A DNA stretch of 43,074 bases from NCBI GenBank assembly GCA_002239105.1, contig MPNQ01000025.1, forward strand, positions 1 through 43,074. The letters are read 5' to 3'. Source of the stretch: a marine group bacterium Sva0996 bin134 (lineage in GTDB: Bacteria > Actinomycetota > Acidimicrobiia > Acidimicrobiales > Bin134). Position 1 is the first letter of the stretch. Every line of letters starts with the position of its first letter. Shown in pieces: positions 8,528 to 17,025 of this stretch. The notes under the pieces were generated by a model. The model was not told where the DNA came from, did no database searches, and worked only from the letters and a program-made list of their open reading frames with translations. Both the position numbers and the translations under genes were made by a program.

Positions 8528-9691
8528 CTAGAGGCGAACGCCGAGTAGGGCGGCTGCGGGGGTGATTGCGCTGGTTGGGACGGCTTTGTCGATGGCTGCT
8601 ATTGCTGAGGGGGTGTCTAGGTCGTTGTCTAGGCAGGACCGGACCTGATCGAGGACCGCGTTGGCGGCATCGGGGGTGGCCTCGGGGGCGGTTTGCCAGG
8701 CTTCGAGGCGCTCGGCGGCGGTGGGCATGAGCGAGTCGTTCCACTCCCAGGAATCGCGGTAGTGGTGGGCCACGATGGCCAGCCGGATCGCCCGGGGGTC
8801 GTACTCCTTCAGCAGATCGGAGACGAACACCAGGTTGCCCAGCGATTTGGACATCTTGGCGCCGTCCATCCGCACCATGGCCTGGTGCATCCAGTGGCGC
8901 ACGAACTGCTGTCCGGTGACCACCTCGGACTGGGCTGTCTCGCACTCGTGGTGGGGGTAGATCAGATCGGTGCCGCCCCCGTGCAGATCGACGGTGTCGC
9001 CCAACTCCCGCATGGCCAGCGCCGAGCACTCGATATGCCAGCCGGGCCGGCCCGGTCCCCACTTGGAGTCCCAGGCGGGCTCGTCGGGGGCCGATTTCTG
9101 CCACAGCACGAAATCCAGGGGGTCGCGTTTGTTGGGGTCGTCGGGGTTCCCCCCGTGCTCGGCGGCCAGGGCCAGCATGGTGTCGCGGTCGAAGTGGCTG
9201 ATTTGGCCGAAGCGGTCGAAGGTGGAGATGTCGAAGTACACCGACCCCCCCGACTGGTAGGCGTTGCCCCGGTCGAGCACCAAGCCGATCATCTTGCGGA
9301 TGTCGGCGATGGCCGAGGTGGCCCGGGGCTCCGACCAGCACGGCAGCATGCCCAGGGCATCCATGTCGGAGTCGAACCGGGCGGTTTCGGCCGCGGCCAG
9401 ATCTAGATAGTGGACGCCGATCTCCCGGGCTTTGCGGAGTATGTCGTCGTCCACATCGGTGATGTTGCGCACGCAGCGGGTTTCGTGGCCCCGGTCGCGC
9501 AGGCGCCGCTGGAGCACGTCGTAGGCCACATAGGTGGCGGCGTGGCCCAGGTGAGTGGCGTCGTAGGGGGTGATGCCGCAGGTGTACATGGCCACCACCG
9601 GTCCTGGCTCGAAGGGCACCACCGCTTTTCGAGCGGTGTCATAGAGGCGCATCGGCTCTGCTGGGAATGCGGCAGAGAGCGGGGAGGGCAT
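8528..9691 (-). CDS. mshC: Cysteine:glucosaminyl-inositol ligase (mycothiol ligase MshC)
   Basis: A 387-residue class I ligase related to cysteinyl-tRNA synthetase. It has the zinc Cys in MYTCGITPYDATHLGHAA (Cys38; HIGH-type motif H47-L-G-H50), the RPGWHIECSAL and PHHECE zinc/substrate segments, and KMSKS as AKMSKSLGN. It lacks the long C-terminal tRNA-binding part of CysS and ends ALLGVRL, as MshC proteins do. MshC joins cysteine to GlcN-inositol in mycothiol synthesis, which marks an actinobacterium that makes this thiol. ATG 9691 is chosen to give the usual short lead before RLYDTA; ATG 9652 is possible, and neither has a strong ribosome site. It follows npdG by 14 nt and precedes the small gene by 24 nt. 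Confidence 0.9.
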   Translation of the reverse strand: MPSPLSAAFPAEPMRLYDTARKAVVPFEPGPVVAMYTCGITPYDATHLGHAATYVAYDVLQRRLRDRGHETRCVRNITDVDDDILRKAREIGVHYLDLAAAETARFDSDMDALGMLPCWSEPRATSAIADIRKMIGLVLDRGNAYQSGGSVYFDISTFDRFGQISHFDRDTMLALAAEHGGNPDDPNKRDPLDFVLWQKSAPDEPAWDSKWGPGRPGWHIECSALAMRELGDTVDLHGGGTDLIYPHHECETAQSEVVTGQQFVRHWMHQAMVRMDGAKMSKSLGNLVFVSDLLKEYDPRAIRLAIVAHHYRDSWEWNDSLMPTAAERLEAWQTAPEATPDAANAVLDQVRSCLDNDLDTPSAIAAIDKAVPTSAITPAAALLGVRL

Positions 9692-9705
9692 GGCCGCCGG
9701 GGGGC

Positions 9706-10371
9706 TCAGCCGTCTTCGGGGCCCAAGCCGGTGAAGCGGACCGCCGCCCGGGTCTTGTAGCGGACATTGAGTTGCAGCAGCACCGCGGTGAAGGCCTCCA
9801 CCGGGGCCGCGTACGACAGCGCGCCGGCGTCGAGGGCTCGGGCGCCGGGGAGCTTGTTCATGATCTCCATGGTGGTTGTAGTGGCCTCGGGGTGGTCGGA
9901 GCACACCAGCACGTCGCATTCCACCGGCCGATTGAGGTCGCCCAGATCATGGGCCGGCACATGGTGCAGCGCGCCCGACACCAGAGCCTGGGGCACCGCG
10001 GCCTGCACCGCGGCGGCGATCGAGCCCCGCGACGGCACCAGCGGCTGGAACTCCCGGCCCATTTTGGCCAGGGCGTTGGCCATGCTGATGACCACCTTGT
10101 CGGCCAGCTCGTCGGCCACCGTCGCTGCGGTGGAAGCGGCGGCGTCCCAGGGGGTGGCTACCACCACAACGTCGCAGGCCGCGGCGCCGGGGTTGGCCGC
10201 GCCGGACAGGGTGAGCTGGTGGTCGGGCCACTCGGCCTTCAAGCGGTCGCAGATCTCGGCGGCCCGCTCCGCGGAGCGCGACCCCATCACGGTGTCGAAT
10301 CCCACCGATGCCAACCGGACGGCAAGGGCGCTGCCCGCCGGTCCTGTGCCTCCGAGTATGCCGATCCGCAT
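9706..10371 (-). CDS. npdG: NADPH-dependent F420 reductase
   Basis: A 221-residue Rossmann-fold enzyme beginning MRIGILGGTGPAG, with the GSRSAERA loop that reads the NADP 2'-phosphate. It transfers hydride between NADPH and coenzyme F420. The downstream VVVVATPWDAA and VISMANALAK blocks and the C-terminal LLQLNVRYK helix agree with the Fno/NpdG family, and the length is normal. It is the first gene of the long minus-strand run and is divergent from fabI across 80 bp. The presence of an LLM-family oxidoreductase at 11228 fits an F420-using cell. Confidence 0.88.
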   Translation of the reverse strand: MRIGILGGTGPAGSALAVRLASVGFDTVMGSRSAERAAEICDRLKAEWPDHQLTLSGAANPGAAACDVVVVATPWDAAASTAATVADELADKVVISMANALAKMGREFQPLVPSRGSIAAAVQAAVPQALVSGALHHVPAHDLGDLNRPVECDVLVCSDHPEATTTTMEIMNKLPGARALDAGALSYAAPVEAFTAVLLQLNVRYKTRAAVRFTGLGPEDG

Positions 10372-10451
10372 CGGCCCAACGGTATAGGAGGACCACTGGC
10401 GAACTCACATACAGCGGTGACACATACTTAGGCGAGTAGCCTCCAACGATC
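10372..10451. promoter_or_regulatory. Divergent npdG/fabI promoter region with a 7-bp direct repeat
   Basis: An 80-bp gap must hold both promoters. CACATAC occurs twice in direct orientation (10406-10412 and 10421-10427, 15-bp period). No clear -35/-10 pair can be assigned. The repeat may be a regulator half-site pair or chance. Confidence 0.3.
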
Positions 10452-11219
10452 ATGGGACTCCTCGACGGGAAACGGATTTTGGTAACCGGCGTCCTCACCG
10501 ACGCCTCGCTGGCCTTCGGGATTGCCTCGCTGGCTGCTGATGAGGGCGCCGAGCTGGTTTTGACCGGCGCCGGTCGGGGCCTCAGCCTCACCGAGCGCAC
10601 CGCCCGCAAGCTGCCGGGCTCGCCGCCGGTGCTGGCTTTTGACGTGACCGACCCCGACCACCCTGGTGCTGTGCGGGCGGAGCTGGCCGACCGGTGGGGC
10701 TCGGTGGACGGCGCCGTACACGCCATCGGCTTCGCCCCCGAGGTGTGCTTGGGCGACGACTTCATGGCCGCCGGGTGGGACGACGTGAAGGTGGCCCTGG
10801 AGATCTCGGCCTACTCGCTCAAGACCCTGGCCGAGGTGGTGGTGCCGCTCATGGACGACGGCGGCTCCATCGTGGGGCTGGACTTCGACGCCACCGTGGC
10901 CTGGCCGCTCTACAACTGGATGGGGGTGGCCAAAGCGGCCTTCGAGTCCACCGCCCGCTACCTGGCCCGCTCGCTCGGCGACCAGGGCATCCGGGTGAAC
11001 CTGGTGGCCGCCGGCCCGGTGCGCACCATGGCCGCCCGCTCCATCCCCGGCTTCGAGGTGTTCGAAGAGTCCTGGGCCGACAGGGCCCCGCTGGGCTGGG
11101 ACGTCAAAGACAGCTCGTCGGTGGCCAAAGCCGCCGTCGCGCTGCTATCGGACTGGTTCCCCATGACCACCGGCGAGATGGTCCACGTCGACGGCGGCTA
11201 CCACGCCATGGGGGCCTAG
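10452..11219 (+). CDS. fabI: Enoyl-ACP reductase (FabI/InhA type)
   Basis: A 255-residue SDR-family enzyme with the InhA-style opening MGLLDGKRILVTGVLTDAS. It has an HAIGFAP loop, SIVGLDFDA and the catalytic Tyr-x6-Lys in YNWMGVAK. The NLVAAGPVRTMAA substrate loop and C-terminal ALLSDWFPMTTGEMVHVDGG match InhA closely. It reduces trans-2-enoyl-ACP with NADH in type II fatty acid synthesis. The ATG at 10452 is the only sensible start. The gene is monocistronic, facing npdG on one side and converging with the LLM gene on the other with a 8-nt gap. Confidence 0.9.
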   Translation: MGLLDGKRILVTGVLTDASLAFGIASLAADEGAELVLTGAGRGLSLTERTARKLPGSPPVLAFDVTDPDHPGAVRAELADRWGSVDGAVHAIGFAPEVCLGDDFMAAGWDDVKVALEISAYSLKTLAEVVVPLMDDGGSIVGLDFDATVAWPLYNWMGVAKAAFESTARYLARSLGDQGIRVNLVAAGPVRTMAARSIPGFEVFEESWADRAPLGWDVKDSSSVAKAAVALLSDWFPMTTGEMVHVDGGYHAMGA

Positions 11220-11227
11220 GAGCGCCG

Positions 11228-12145
11228 CTAGCCCGCCGCGAGAGGGTGGACGAAGTCGTCGGCGAAGCGATTGATGGCGTCGCGGTAGGCGGTGGCGTTC
11301 TCCAGCAGGCCTTGCCGGTTGTCGGTGCTGACGTCTTCGAGCTCGGCCCAGGGCAGGGCGTACAGCCCGGTGATGCCCAACTCCTCTTCGGCCCGGCGGT
11401 AGAGATCCACCGAAGGCGGCTCGTAGAAGCCGGAGATGATGTCGAAGTGGTCGTCGGCCCGACCCTCTTCAGCCAACAGCTCCCGCAGTCGGGCGACGAT
11501 GCCAGCCAGGGTGTCCCAGTCGTAGGCATTGCCCACCCAGCCGTCGGCATGGCGGGCCGCCCGGCGCAGCGCCGGCCCCGAGTGTCCCCCGGTGTAGATG
11601 GGGATGGGCTGGTCGGGGGCCGGTCCCATCATCATCGGCGGGATGTCGTAGAACTCGCCGTGGAACTCGACCCAGCCCGGCTTCCACAGCTCCCGCAGGG
11701 CCTCGATCATCTCGTTGGTACGGGGGCCGCGGTTGTCGAAGTCTTGGCCCATCTGCTCGAACTCCTCACGCATCCAGCCCGCGGCCATGCCCAGCGCCAC
11801 CCGGTTCTCGGAGATCACCGCGGCGGTGGACACCTGCTTGGCCACCGCCAGGATGGGGCGGTTGGGGGCGATGAAGATGTTGTTGGAGAAGTGGAGTTGT
11901 TTGGTGGCGCCGATCATGGCCCCGATGGTCACCCAGGTGTCGGGCCACGATGTCTCCGGATCCCAGATGGGCCGGCCGTCCTCATAGGGCGAATAGGGGT
12001 AGGGGCTTTCGAGGTCTTGGGGATAGAAGATGTGATCGGAGAGCACCATCCCGTGATAGCCGGCTTCATCCACCATCCGGGCTATGGGCACCAGCTCGGT
12101 GCTTTTCATGAACGCGGTAACGCACCAGAATTTCATGCCGCCCAT
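11228..12145 (-). CDS. LLM-class F420-dependent oxidoreductase
   Basis: A 305-residue TIM-barrel luciferase-like protein. Typical segments are GYHGMVLSDHIFYP near the N-terminus, GATKQLHFSNNIFIAPNRP, the ISENRVALGMAAGWMREEF block and GGHSGPALRRAARHADGWVGN. Such enzymes use reduced F420 (or FMN) to reduce varied substrates; the particular substrate is not evident. It starts at ATG 12145, overlapping the upstream stop (TAATG). An internal ATG at 12136 (MKFW) is equally possible. It is the third gene of a minus-strand set with two CNNM/CBS proteins, whose functional link to it is unclear. Confidence 0.85.
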   Translation of the reverse strand: MGGMKFWCVTAFMKSTELVPIARMVDEAGYHGMVLSDHIFYPQDLESPYPYSPYEDGRPIWDPETSWPDTWVTIGAMIGATKQLHFSNNIFIAPNRPILAVAKQVSTAAVISENRVALGMAAGWMREEFEQMGQDFDNRGPRTNEMIEALRELWKPGWVEFHGEFYDIPPMMMGPAPDQPIPIYTGGHSGPALRRAARHADGWVGNAYDWDTLAGIVARLRELLAEEGRADDHFDIISGFYEPPSVDLYRRAEEELGITGLYALPWAELEDVSTDNRQGLLENATAYRDAINRFADDFVHPLAAG

Positions 12146-13200
12146 TATGGCCCGTGGGCGCGGTCGGTCTCGTCGTAGAGATCGCCGACCAGCACTTCCA
12201 GCACATCTTCGAGGGTGACCAGGCCGACGGTGCGGCGGCGGGCGCCCTGGCGGACGACGGCCAGGTGGCGCCGGCTGCCCTGCATCAGCACCAGCGCCCC
12301 CTCTAGCGAGGTCTCCTCCTCTATGGCGGGCACTACCCGGATCAACTCATCGCCGAGGGGCTGTGATGCCCTCACGCTGGTGACGTCGAGGAGGTCTTTG
12401 GCGTGGACGAACCCGACCACCCGGTCGACTGAGCCGTTCTGGACGACGACCCGGGAGTGGCCGCTGGCGTTCATCACGTCGAGCACCTCGGCCACGGTGG
12501 CCTCCCGCTCCACCGCCACGATGCGGTCGCGGGGCACCATCACCGCTCGGACTGGGCGACCGGCCAGCTCTAGCGCGCTGGACAAAAGCGATCGGTCGAA
12601 GTCGTCCAAGAACCCCTCGGCGGCCGAGTGCTCCACAACGGCGGCAAACTCCTGAGCGGTGTGGGTGGTGGGAAGCTGGTCGATGGGCTCTACGCCGCAC
12701 AGTCGCACTAGCCCGGCGCTTAGGCGGTTCAAGAGCCCGATGAGCGGGCCGAAGACGATGGCGTACCGGCGGTTCACCGGAGCGAGCCACATGGCGGTGC
12801 GCTCGGCCCCGGCCAAGGCGATGTTCTTGGGCACCATCTCGCCCAGCACCATGTGCAGGTACACCACCAGGGCCAGCGACACCCCGAACGAGATGGTGTG
12901 CAGCACCCCCGAGGGCAGTTCGGCGAACGACTCCAGTGCTCGCTCGATGAGGCGGGCCACTGCGGGCTCGGCCATGAAGCCCAACCCCAGCGACGTCATG
13001 GTGATGCCGAGTTGGGCGCCGGCCAACTGCCGGTTGAGGTCGCTCATGGCCGCCAGTGCGAGCCGGGCTCGGCGATTGCCGGCTTCGGCCAGCGGTTCTA
13101 GGCGGGAGCGCCGGGCGGCGATAAGGGCGAACTCCACGGCCACGAATCCGGCGTTGGCCGCCAAAAGCACCACCGCCACGCCGATGTAAAGCGCAGTCAT
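12145..13200 (-). CDS. CNNM/CBS-pair membrane protein without a CorC_HlyC domain
   Basis: A 351-residue HCC-type protein. It has an N-terminal DUF21/CNNM membrane domain (about 1-185; three or four hydrophobic helices and the GEMVPKNIALAGAE signature), then a CBS pair (about 205-340) starting VRAVMVPRDRIVAVE and ending VTLEDVLEVLVGDLYDE. It stops there, so the C-terminal CorC_HlyC domain found in its neighbour is missing. The family is linked to Mg/Co efflux or ion homeostasis. It overlaps the upstream paralogue by ATGA (13197-13200), so the two are translationally coupled and may form a heteromeric complex (inference). Confidence 0.85.
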   Translation of the reverse strand: MTALYIGVAVVLLAANAGFVAVEFALIAARRSRLEPLAEAGNRRARLALAAMSDLNRQLAGAQLGITMTSLGLGFMAEPAVARLIERALESFAELPSGVLHTISFGVSLALVVYLHMVLGEMVPKNIALAGAERTAMWLAPVNRRYAIVFGPLIGLLNRLSAGLVRLCGVEPIDQLPTTHTAQEFAAVVEHSAAEGFLDDFDRSLLSSALELAGRPVRAVMVPRDRIVAVEREATVAEVLDVMNASGHSRVVVQNGSVDRVVGFVHAKDLLDVTSVRASQPLGDELIRVVPAIEEETSLEGALVLMQGSRRHLAVVRQGARRRTVGLVTLEDVLEVLVGDLYDETDRAHGP

Positions 13201-14525
13201 CGGCTTGCTCCGTCTTGATGGGCCGGGTGAGCTGACGCCACCGGGCGCAAGCGGACGGCGTCGATTCGGTGCCGGTCTATCGACTCGATCTGGAGCTCCC
13301 AGCCCTGATAGCGGAACACCTCGCCGGCAATCGGGATGCGCTGGAGATGGTCCAAGATGAAGCCGGCCAGGGTCTCGTAGTCGCCTTCGGGCACCCGCAG
13401 CCCGGTCATGTCCTCCAGCTCATCGGGATGGATCCCGGCCTGCACCAACAGCTCGTCGGCCTCGCGGGCCACCGCCGGGGGCTCGGTTTCGTCGTGCTCG
13501 TCGGCGATCTCGCCCACGATCTCCTCCACCAAATCCTCCTGGGTGACGATGCCCGCAGTGCCGCCGTGCTCGTCTAACACCACGGCCAGCGGATTGCGCT
13601 GGGATCTCATGTCCAGCAGCAGGGAGCGCAAGTCCCGGGTCTCGGGAACGACCAGCGGCGGCCGCATGATGGCGGTGACCGGGGTGGCGGCCCATTGATC
13701 GGAGGGCACCTCGTAGACGTTCTTGACGAGGGCCACGCCCACCACATCGTCGATGTCGTCGCCGATCACCGGGAAGCGGGAGAACCCGGTGTGGCTCGAC
13801 CGCGACACTAGATCGGCCACCGACTGGTGGTGCTCGATGGCGATTACCGACACCCGAGGAACCAGCACGTCGGCGGCGTCTCGCTCGGCGAAGCGGATCG
13901 CCCGGGTCAACAGGCGGGCTCGGGCCGGCCGCATCGCGCCCTCCTGTCCCGAAGAGCGAACGAGCCAAGCCAGCTCGTCGCGGGAGCGGGCCTCGCTCAA
14001 CTCCCCGGCGGGCTCGACCCCCAATCGGGTGACCACCCAATTGGCCGATCCGTCGAGCAGGCGGATGAATGGTGAGGCCAGCGCGGCGAATCCCCTCATG
14101 GGCGCGGCCAGGCGCATGGCGGTGGGCAGCGGGCGGGCGATGGCCAGGGTCTTGGGCACCAACTCGCCCAGCACCATCTGGACGATCACCGCGATGGCCA
14201 GCGCGGCGGCAATGGAGAGCCCGGTAGCGGCACCGCTGGCAATGCGATCGGCCGCCGGCTCCAGCGCCTCGGCGATGGAGGGACGGGCGATGAACCCCAG
14301 GGCCAGGGAGGTGGCGGTGATGCCGAACTGCGCCCCGGAAAGCTGGAAGGACAGGGACTTGAGCAGCGACAGGGTTGTGCGGGCCGCCCGTCGACCCTCG
14401 GCGGCCAGACGCTCGACGCGAATCCGGTCTACCGCCACCAGGGCGAACTCGATGGCCACGAACACGGCGTTGGCCGCCACCAGCAGCGCGGCGGCTGCCA
14501 AGCCGAGAGCGGTGGTCCAGCTCAT
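13197..14525 (-). CDS. CNNM/CBS/CorC_HlyC membrane protein (putative Mg/Co transporter-type)
   Basis: A 442-residue protein with DUF21/CNNM membrane domain (about 1-195, GELVPKTLAIARP signature), CBS pair (about 210-330, with ADVLVPRVSVIAIE and GTAGIVTQEDLVEEIVGEIADE) and a C-terminal CorC_HlyC domain (about 345-430, MTGLRVPEGDYETLAGFIL). It is the full-length paralogue of the following gene. I start at ATG 14525, preceded by GGGGAAGG; an in-frame ATG at 14546 would add seven non-membrane residues. It is divergent from the MarR gene, and a palindrome in the gap may affect both. Confidence 0.86.
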   Translation of the reverse strand: MSWTTALGLAAAALLVAANAVFVAIEFALVAVDRIRVERLAAEGRRAARTTLSLLKSLSFQLSGAQFGITATSLALGFIARPSIAEALEPAADRIASGAATGLSIAAALAIAVIVQMVLGELVPKTLAIARPLPTAMRLAAPMRGFAALASPFIRLLDGSANWVVTRLGVEPAGELSEARSRDELAWLVRSSGQEGAMRPARARLLTRAIRFAERDAADVLVPRVSVIAIEHHQSVADLVSRSSHTGFSRFPVIGDDIDDVVGVALVKNVYEVPSDQWAATPVTAIMRPPLVVPETRDLRSLLLDMRSQRNPLAVVLDEHGGTAGIVTQEDLVEEIVGEIADEHDETEPPAVAREADELLVQAGIHPDELEDMTGLRVPEGDYETLAGFILDHLQRIPIAGEVFRYQGWELQIESIDRHRIDAVRLRPVASAHPAHQDGASR

Positions 14526-14575
14526 CGGCCTGCACCTTCCCCGCATCGGGCTTGGCGCGGCTCGCGGTCTTTAGA

Positions 14576-14596
14576 GAGACTAATCATGTGAGTCTC
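14576..14596. promoter_or_regulatory. Inverted repeat overlapping the marR start (putative MarR operator)
   Basis: GAGACT (14576-14581) and AGTCTC (14591-14596) form perfect 6-bp arms around a 9-bp spacer. The site covers the GTG start codon of the MarR gene and lies in the gap shared with the divergent CNNM gene. MarR proteins commonly bind such palindromes and autoregulate, so a self-operator is likely; binding is inferred. Confidence 0.4.
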
Positions 14597-15043
14597 AAAC
14601 AATCATCGTCTCGAACCGCTTTGGATGCGGCTCGGGCGGCGACGCGCCTAGCCCGCCAAGTGGCGGTAGCGCTGGGAGACTTAGACTTGTCACCCTCACA
14701 GTATCGCTTGCTGTTGTTCTTATCGGAAGGAAACGCGGCTGCATCGGCGGTAGCCGGGCGTTTGGCGGTTAGCCGGCCCAGCGTTACCGCGCTGGCCGAC
14801 GGGTTGGAGCGAAGGGGCTTGCTGCAACGCAAATCCGATCCGGTAGACCGCCGAAAAGTGGCCCACGAGCTGACCGATGCCGGCCGGAAAACGCTGGCCG
14901 CAGCCGATCTGGCGGTGGCCGAGCGGATAACCGGGATCGCCGACCATCTCGGCGCTGACCAGGCTGAACAGGCGCTAGAGGGACTGGCTATTTGGAATGA
15001 GGCTCTCACCCGGGCTCGTGGCCAGCAGGAAGCTCCGAAGTGA
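14588..15043 (+). CDS. MarR-family transcriptional regulator
   Basis: A 151-residue winged-helix regulator. The DNA-binding region is LSPSQYRLLLFLSEG, AGRLAVSRPSVTALADGLERRGLLQRKSDPVDRRKVAHELTDAG, where the last part is the typical MarR wing (DxRxxxxxLT). The start is taken as GTG 14588 because the upstream frame is only a shadow of the divergent gene. The stop overlaps the next gene's GTG (GTGA), so it is the first gene of an operon with the two exporter subunits. By analogy with other MarR-exporter pairs it probably represses the exporter and is released by a transported ligand (inference). Confidence 0.85.
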   Translation: MSLKQSSSRTALDAARAATRLARQVAVALGDLDLSPSQYRLLLFLSEGNAAASAVAGRLAVSRPSVTALADGLERRGLLQRKSDPVDRRKVAHELTDAGRKTLAAADLAVAERITGIADHLGADQAEQALEGLAIWNEALTRARGQQEAPK

Positions 15044-17025
15044 CCACTACCGAGACCGGGCCTGTCGGCATTCCCGAGTTGGAGCCCGACCAGCAAGAGG
15101 CCCAAACAGACATCCCCGAGTTCGAGCCGGTCTACGTTTCGGCCCAATATGCGCCGCCCACTGCGGGGATAGATCCCGACCAAACCAAGGGATGGATGAA
15201 GCGGCTGTTGCCGCTGGTGGGGGCTCATCGGCGAACTCTGGTGATCGGCGTGGTCACCGGGGTGTTCGCTTTGGCCACCCAAGTGGCCGTGCCCGCGGCG
15301 GGCCGCTCGGCGGTGGACGCCGCCATCACCGGCGATCGCCGGGCGCTGTGGATAGTGGCGGTGCTGATCGCGGTGTTCGGCGTCGGGCGGCTGGTATTCG
15401 GCGGGGTGTACCGGTTTTATCTGTTCAAGCTGGGCTGGAACGTGGAGACCGATCTGCGGGCCATCATGTACGAACACCTCACCCGGCTGTCGTTCTCCTA
15501 CTACGACCGCACCCAGTCGGGGCAGGTCATCTCCCGGGCCAACAGCGATATCCGGTCGGTGCAGCTCTTGCTCGCCTTTGGTCCGCTCATCAGCATGAAC
15601 GTGCTGATGTTCGTGATGGCGATGGGGTTCATGGTGTACATCCACCCCTGGCTGGCGCTGGTGGCGCTGGCCCCTTTGCCCGGCGTTTACTATTTCGGCC
15701 TCAAGTTCCGCAATCAGGTGTTCCCGCTGTCGTGGGTGACCCAGGCTCGCATGGCCGACTTGGCCACCATCGTGGACGAGAACGTGAACGGCACCAGGGT
15801 GGTGAAGTCGTTCGCGGCCGAGAAGCGCCAGATCGCCTTGCTGGGAAGGTCGGCGCAGCGCATCCAATGGACCAACGTGGAGATCGCCAACAGCCGGTCT
15901 CGCTGGAATCCTGTAATTGAGTCGCTGCCCCGACTGGGCACTGCCATGGTGGTGCTCTACGGCGGCTGGCTGGCCATCGAGGGTGTGGTTTCCATCGGGA
16001 CGCTGCTGGCCTTCAGCGCCTACGTGATCATGCTGCAAGTGCCCTTCCGCATGGCCGGGTTCGTGCTCATGCAGGGCCAACGGGCCAGTGCCGCCGCCCA
16101 GCGGATCTACGAGATCCTCGATGAGGTACCCGAGATCATCGACTCCCCCACCGCGGTGGACATCATCGAGCCCCTGGGGCGGGTGGACTTCGATGATGTC
16201 CGCTTCGGCTACAACCCCGACACCCCGGTGCTGGACGGGTTCACCCTGGGTATCGAGCCCGGCGAGCGGGTGGCCATCGTGGGCAGCACCGGGAGCGGCA
16301 AGTCGACGGTGGCCCGGCTGCTGGACCGGTTCTACGACGTCGACGGTGGATCGGTGCGCATCGACGGCACCGATGTGCGGGACGTGACCCTGCGGAGTCT
16401 GCGCCACACGGTGGGGTTGGTGTTGGATGAGCCGTTCCTGTTCTCGGCGTCGGTGCATGACAACATCGCCTACGGGCGTCCCGGCGCCTCTCGCTCTGAT
16501 GTGAAGATCGCAGCCGAGGCCGCCCAGGCCCACGGGTTTATCAGCGAGCTGGCCGATGGCTACGACTCGGTGGTGGGCGAGCGGGGCTACACCTTGTCGG
16601 GCGGGCAGCGCCAGCGCATCGCCATCGCCCGGACCTTGCTGGCCAACCCCAAGGTGCTGGTGTTGGACGATGCCACCAGCGCCATCGACGTGACCGTCGA
16701 GGAGGCCATTCACACCGCGCTGCAAACGCTCATGGTCAACCGCACCACCATCATCATCGCCCACCGCCTGTCCACCATCAGCCTGGCTGAGCGGGTGGTG
16801 GTGCTGGACCAGGGGCGAGTAGCCAATGTGGGCACCCACGCCGAGCTGCTGGCCACCGATCCCCACTATGTGGAGATCTTGGCCCGCCATAGCGACGATT
16901 CTGTTGACGGGTCGGGCGGGGCGTCGGGCAATGGCGGCGGCAAGGTCGGCCAAGGGCTCGACGGCAATTTGCCCGGGTTCCCCAAGAGCGGCGACGCCCC
17001 CTGGACCTTCGGGGGCGGTGGCTGA
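15040..17025 (+). CDS. ABC exporter subunit with degenerate ATP site residues
   Basis: A 661-residue type IV ABC exporter half-transporter. It has a cytosolic N-terminal extension (1-50), a six-helix membrane domain (about 55-340), an NBD (about 375-610) and a Gly-rich tail. The NBD has Walker A G415-S422, a normal signature LSGGQ (519-523), Walker B ending D543 and H-loop H575. The catalytic Glu after Walker B is Asp (D544), and the Q-loop Gln position is Asp (D463, VLDEPF). These changes are the hallmark of the non-catalytic partner in heterodimeric exporters of the TM287/288, BmrCD or TmrAB kind. GTG 15040 overlaps the marR stop, and the stop shares a base with the next subunit's ATG. The substrate is unknown; drug or lipid export is typical. 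Confidence 0.88.
   Translation: MTTTETGPVGIPELEPDQQEAQTDIPEFEPVYVSAQYAPPTAGIDPDQTKGWMKRLLPLVGAHRRTLVIGVVTGVFALATQVAVPAAGRSAVDAAITGDRRALWIVAVLIAVFGVGRLVFGGVYRFYLFKLGWNVETDLRAIMYEHLTRLSFSYYDRTQSGQVISRANSDIRSVQLLLAFGPLISMNVLMFVMAMGFMVYIHPWLALVALAPLPGVYYFGLKFRNQVFPLSWVTQARMADLATIVDENVNGTRVVKSFAAEKRQIALLGRSAQRIQWTNVEIANSRSRWNPVIESLPRLGTAMVVLYGGWLAIEGVVSIGTLLAFSAYVIMLQVPFRMAGFVLMQGQRASAAAQRIYEILDEVPEIIDSPTAVDIIEPLGRVDFDDVRFGYNPDTPVLDGFTLGIEPGERVAIVGSTGSGKSTVARLLDRFYDVDGGSVRIDGTDVRDVTLRSLRHTVGLVLDEPFLFSASVHDNIAYGRPGASRSDVKIAAEAAQAHGFISELADGYDSVVGERGYTLSGGQRQRIAIARTLLANPKVLVLDDATSAIDVTVEEAIHTALQTLMVNRTTIIIAHRLSTISLAERVVVLDQGRVANVGTHAELLATDPHYVEILARHSDDSVDGSGGASGNGGGKVGQGLDGNLPGFPKSGDAPWTFGGGG

Noticed and set aside
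10694..12178. A 494-residue plus-strand frame spanning fabI and the LLM gene
   Set aside because: It runs through two well-supported genes in other frames and its first half is low-complexity Arg/Gly.
14584..16953. A 789-residue open frame on the minus strand
   Set aside because: It is antisense to the MarR and ABC exporter genes, has His/Gly/Gln-rich shadow composition, and shows no domain.
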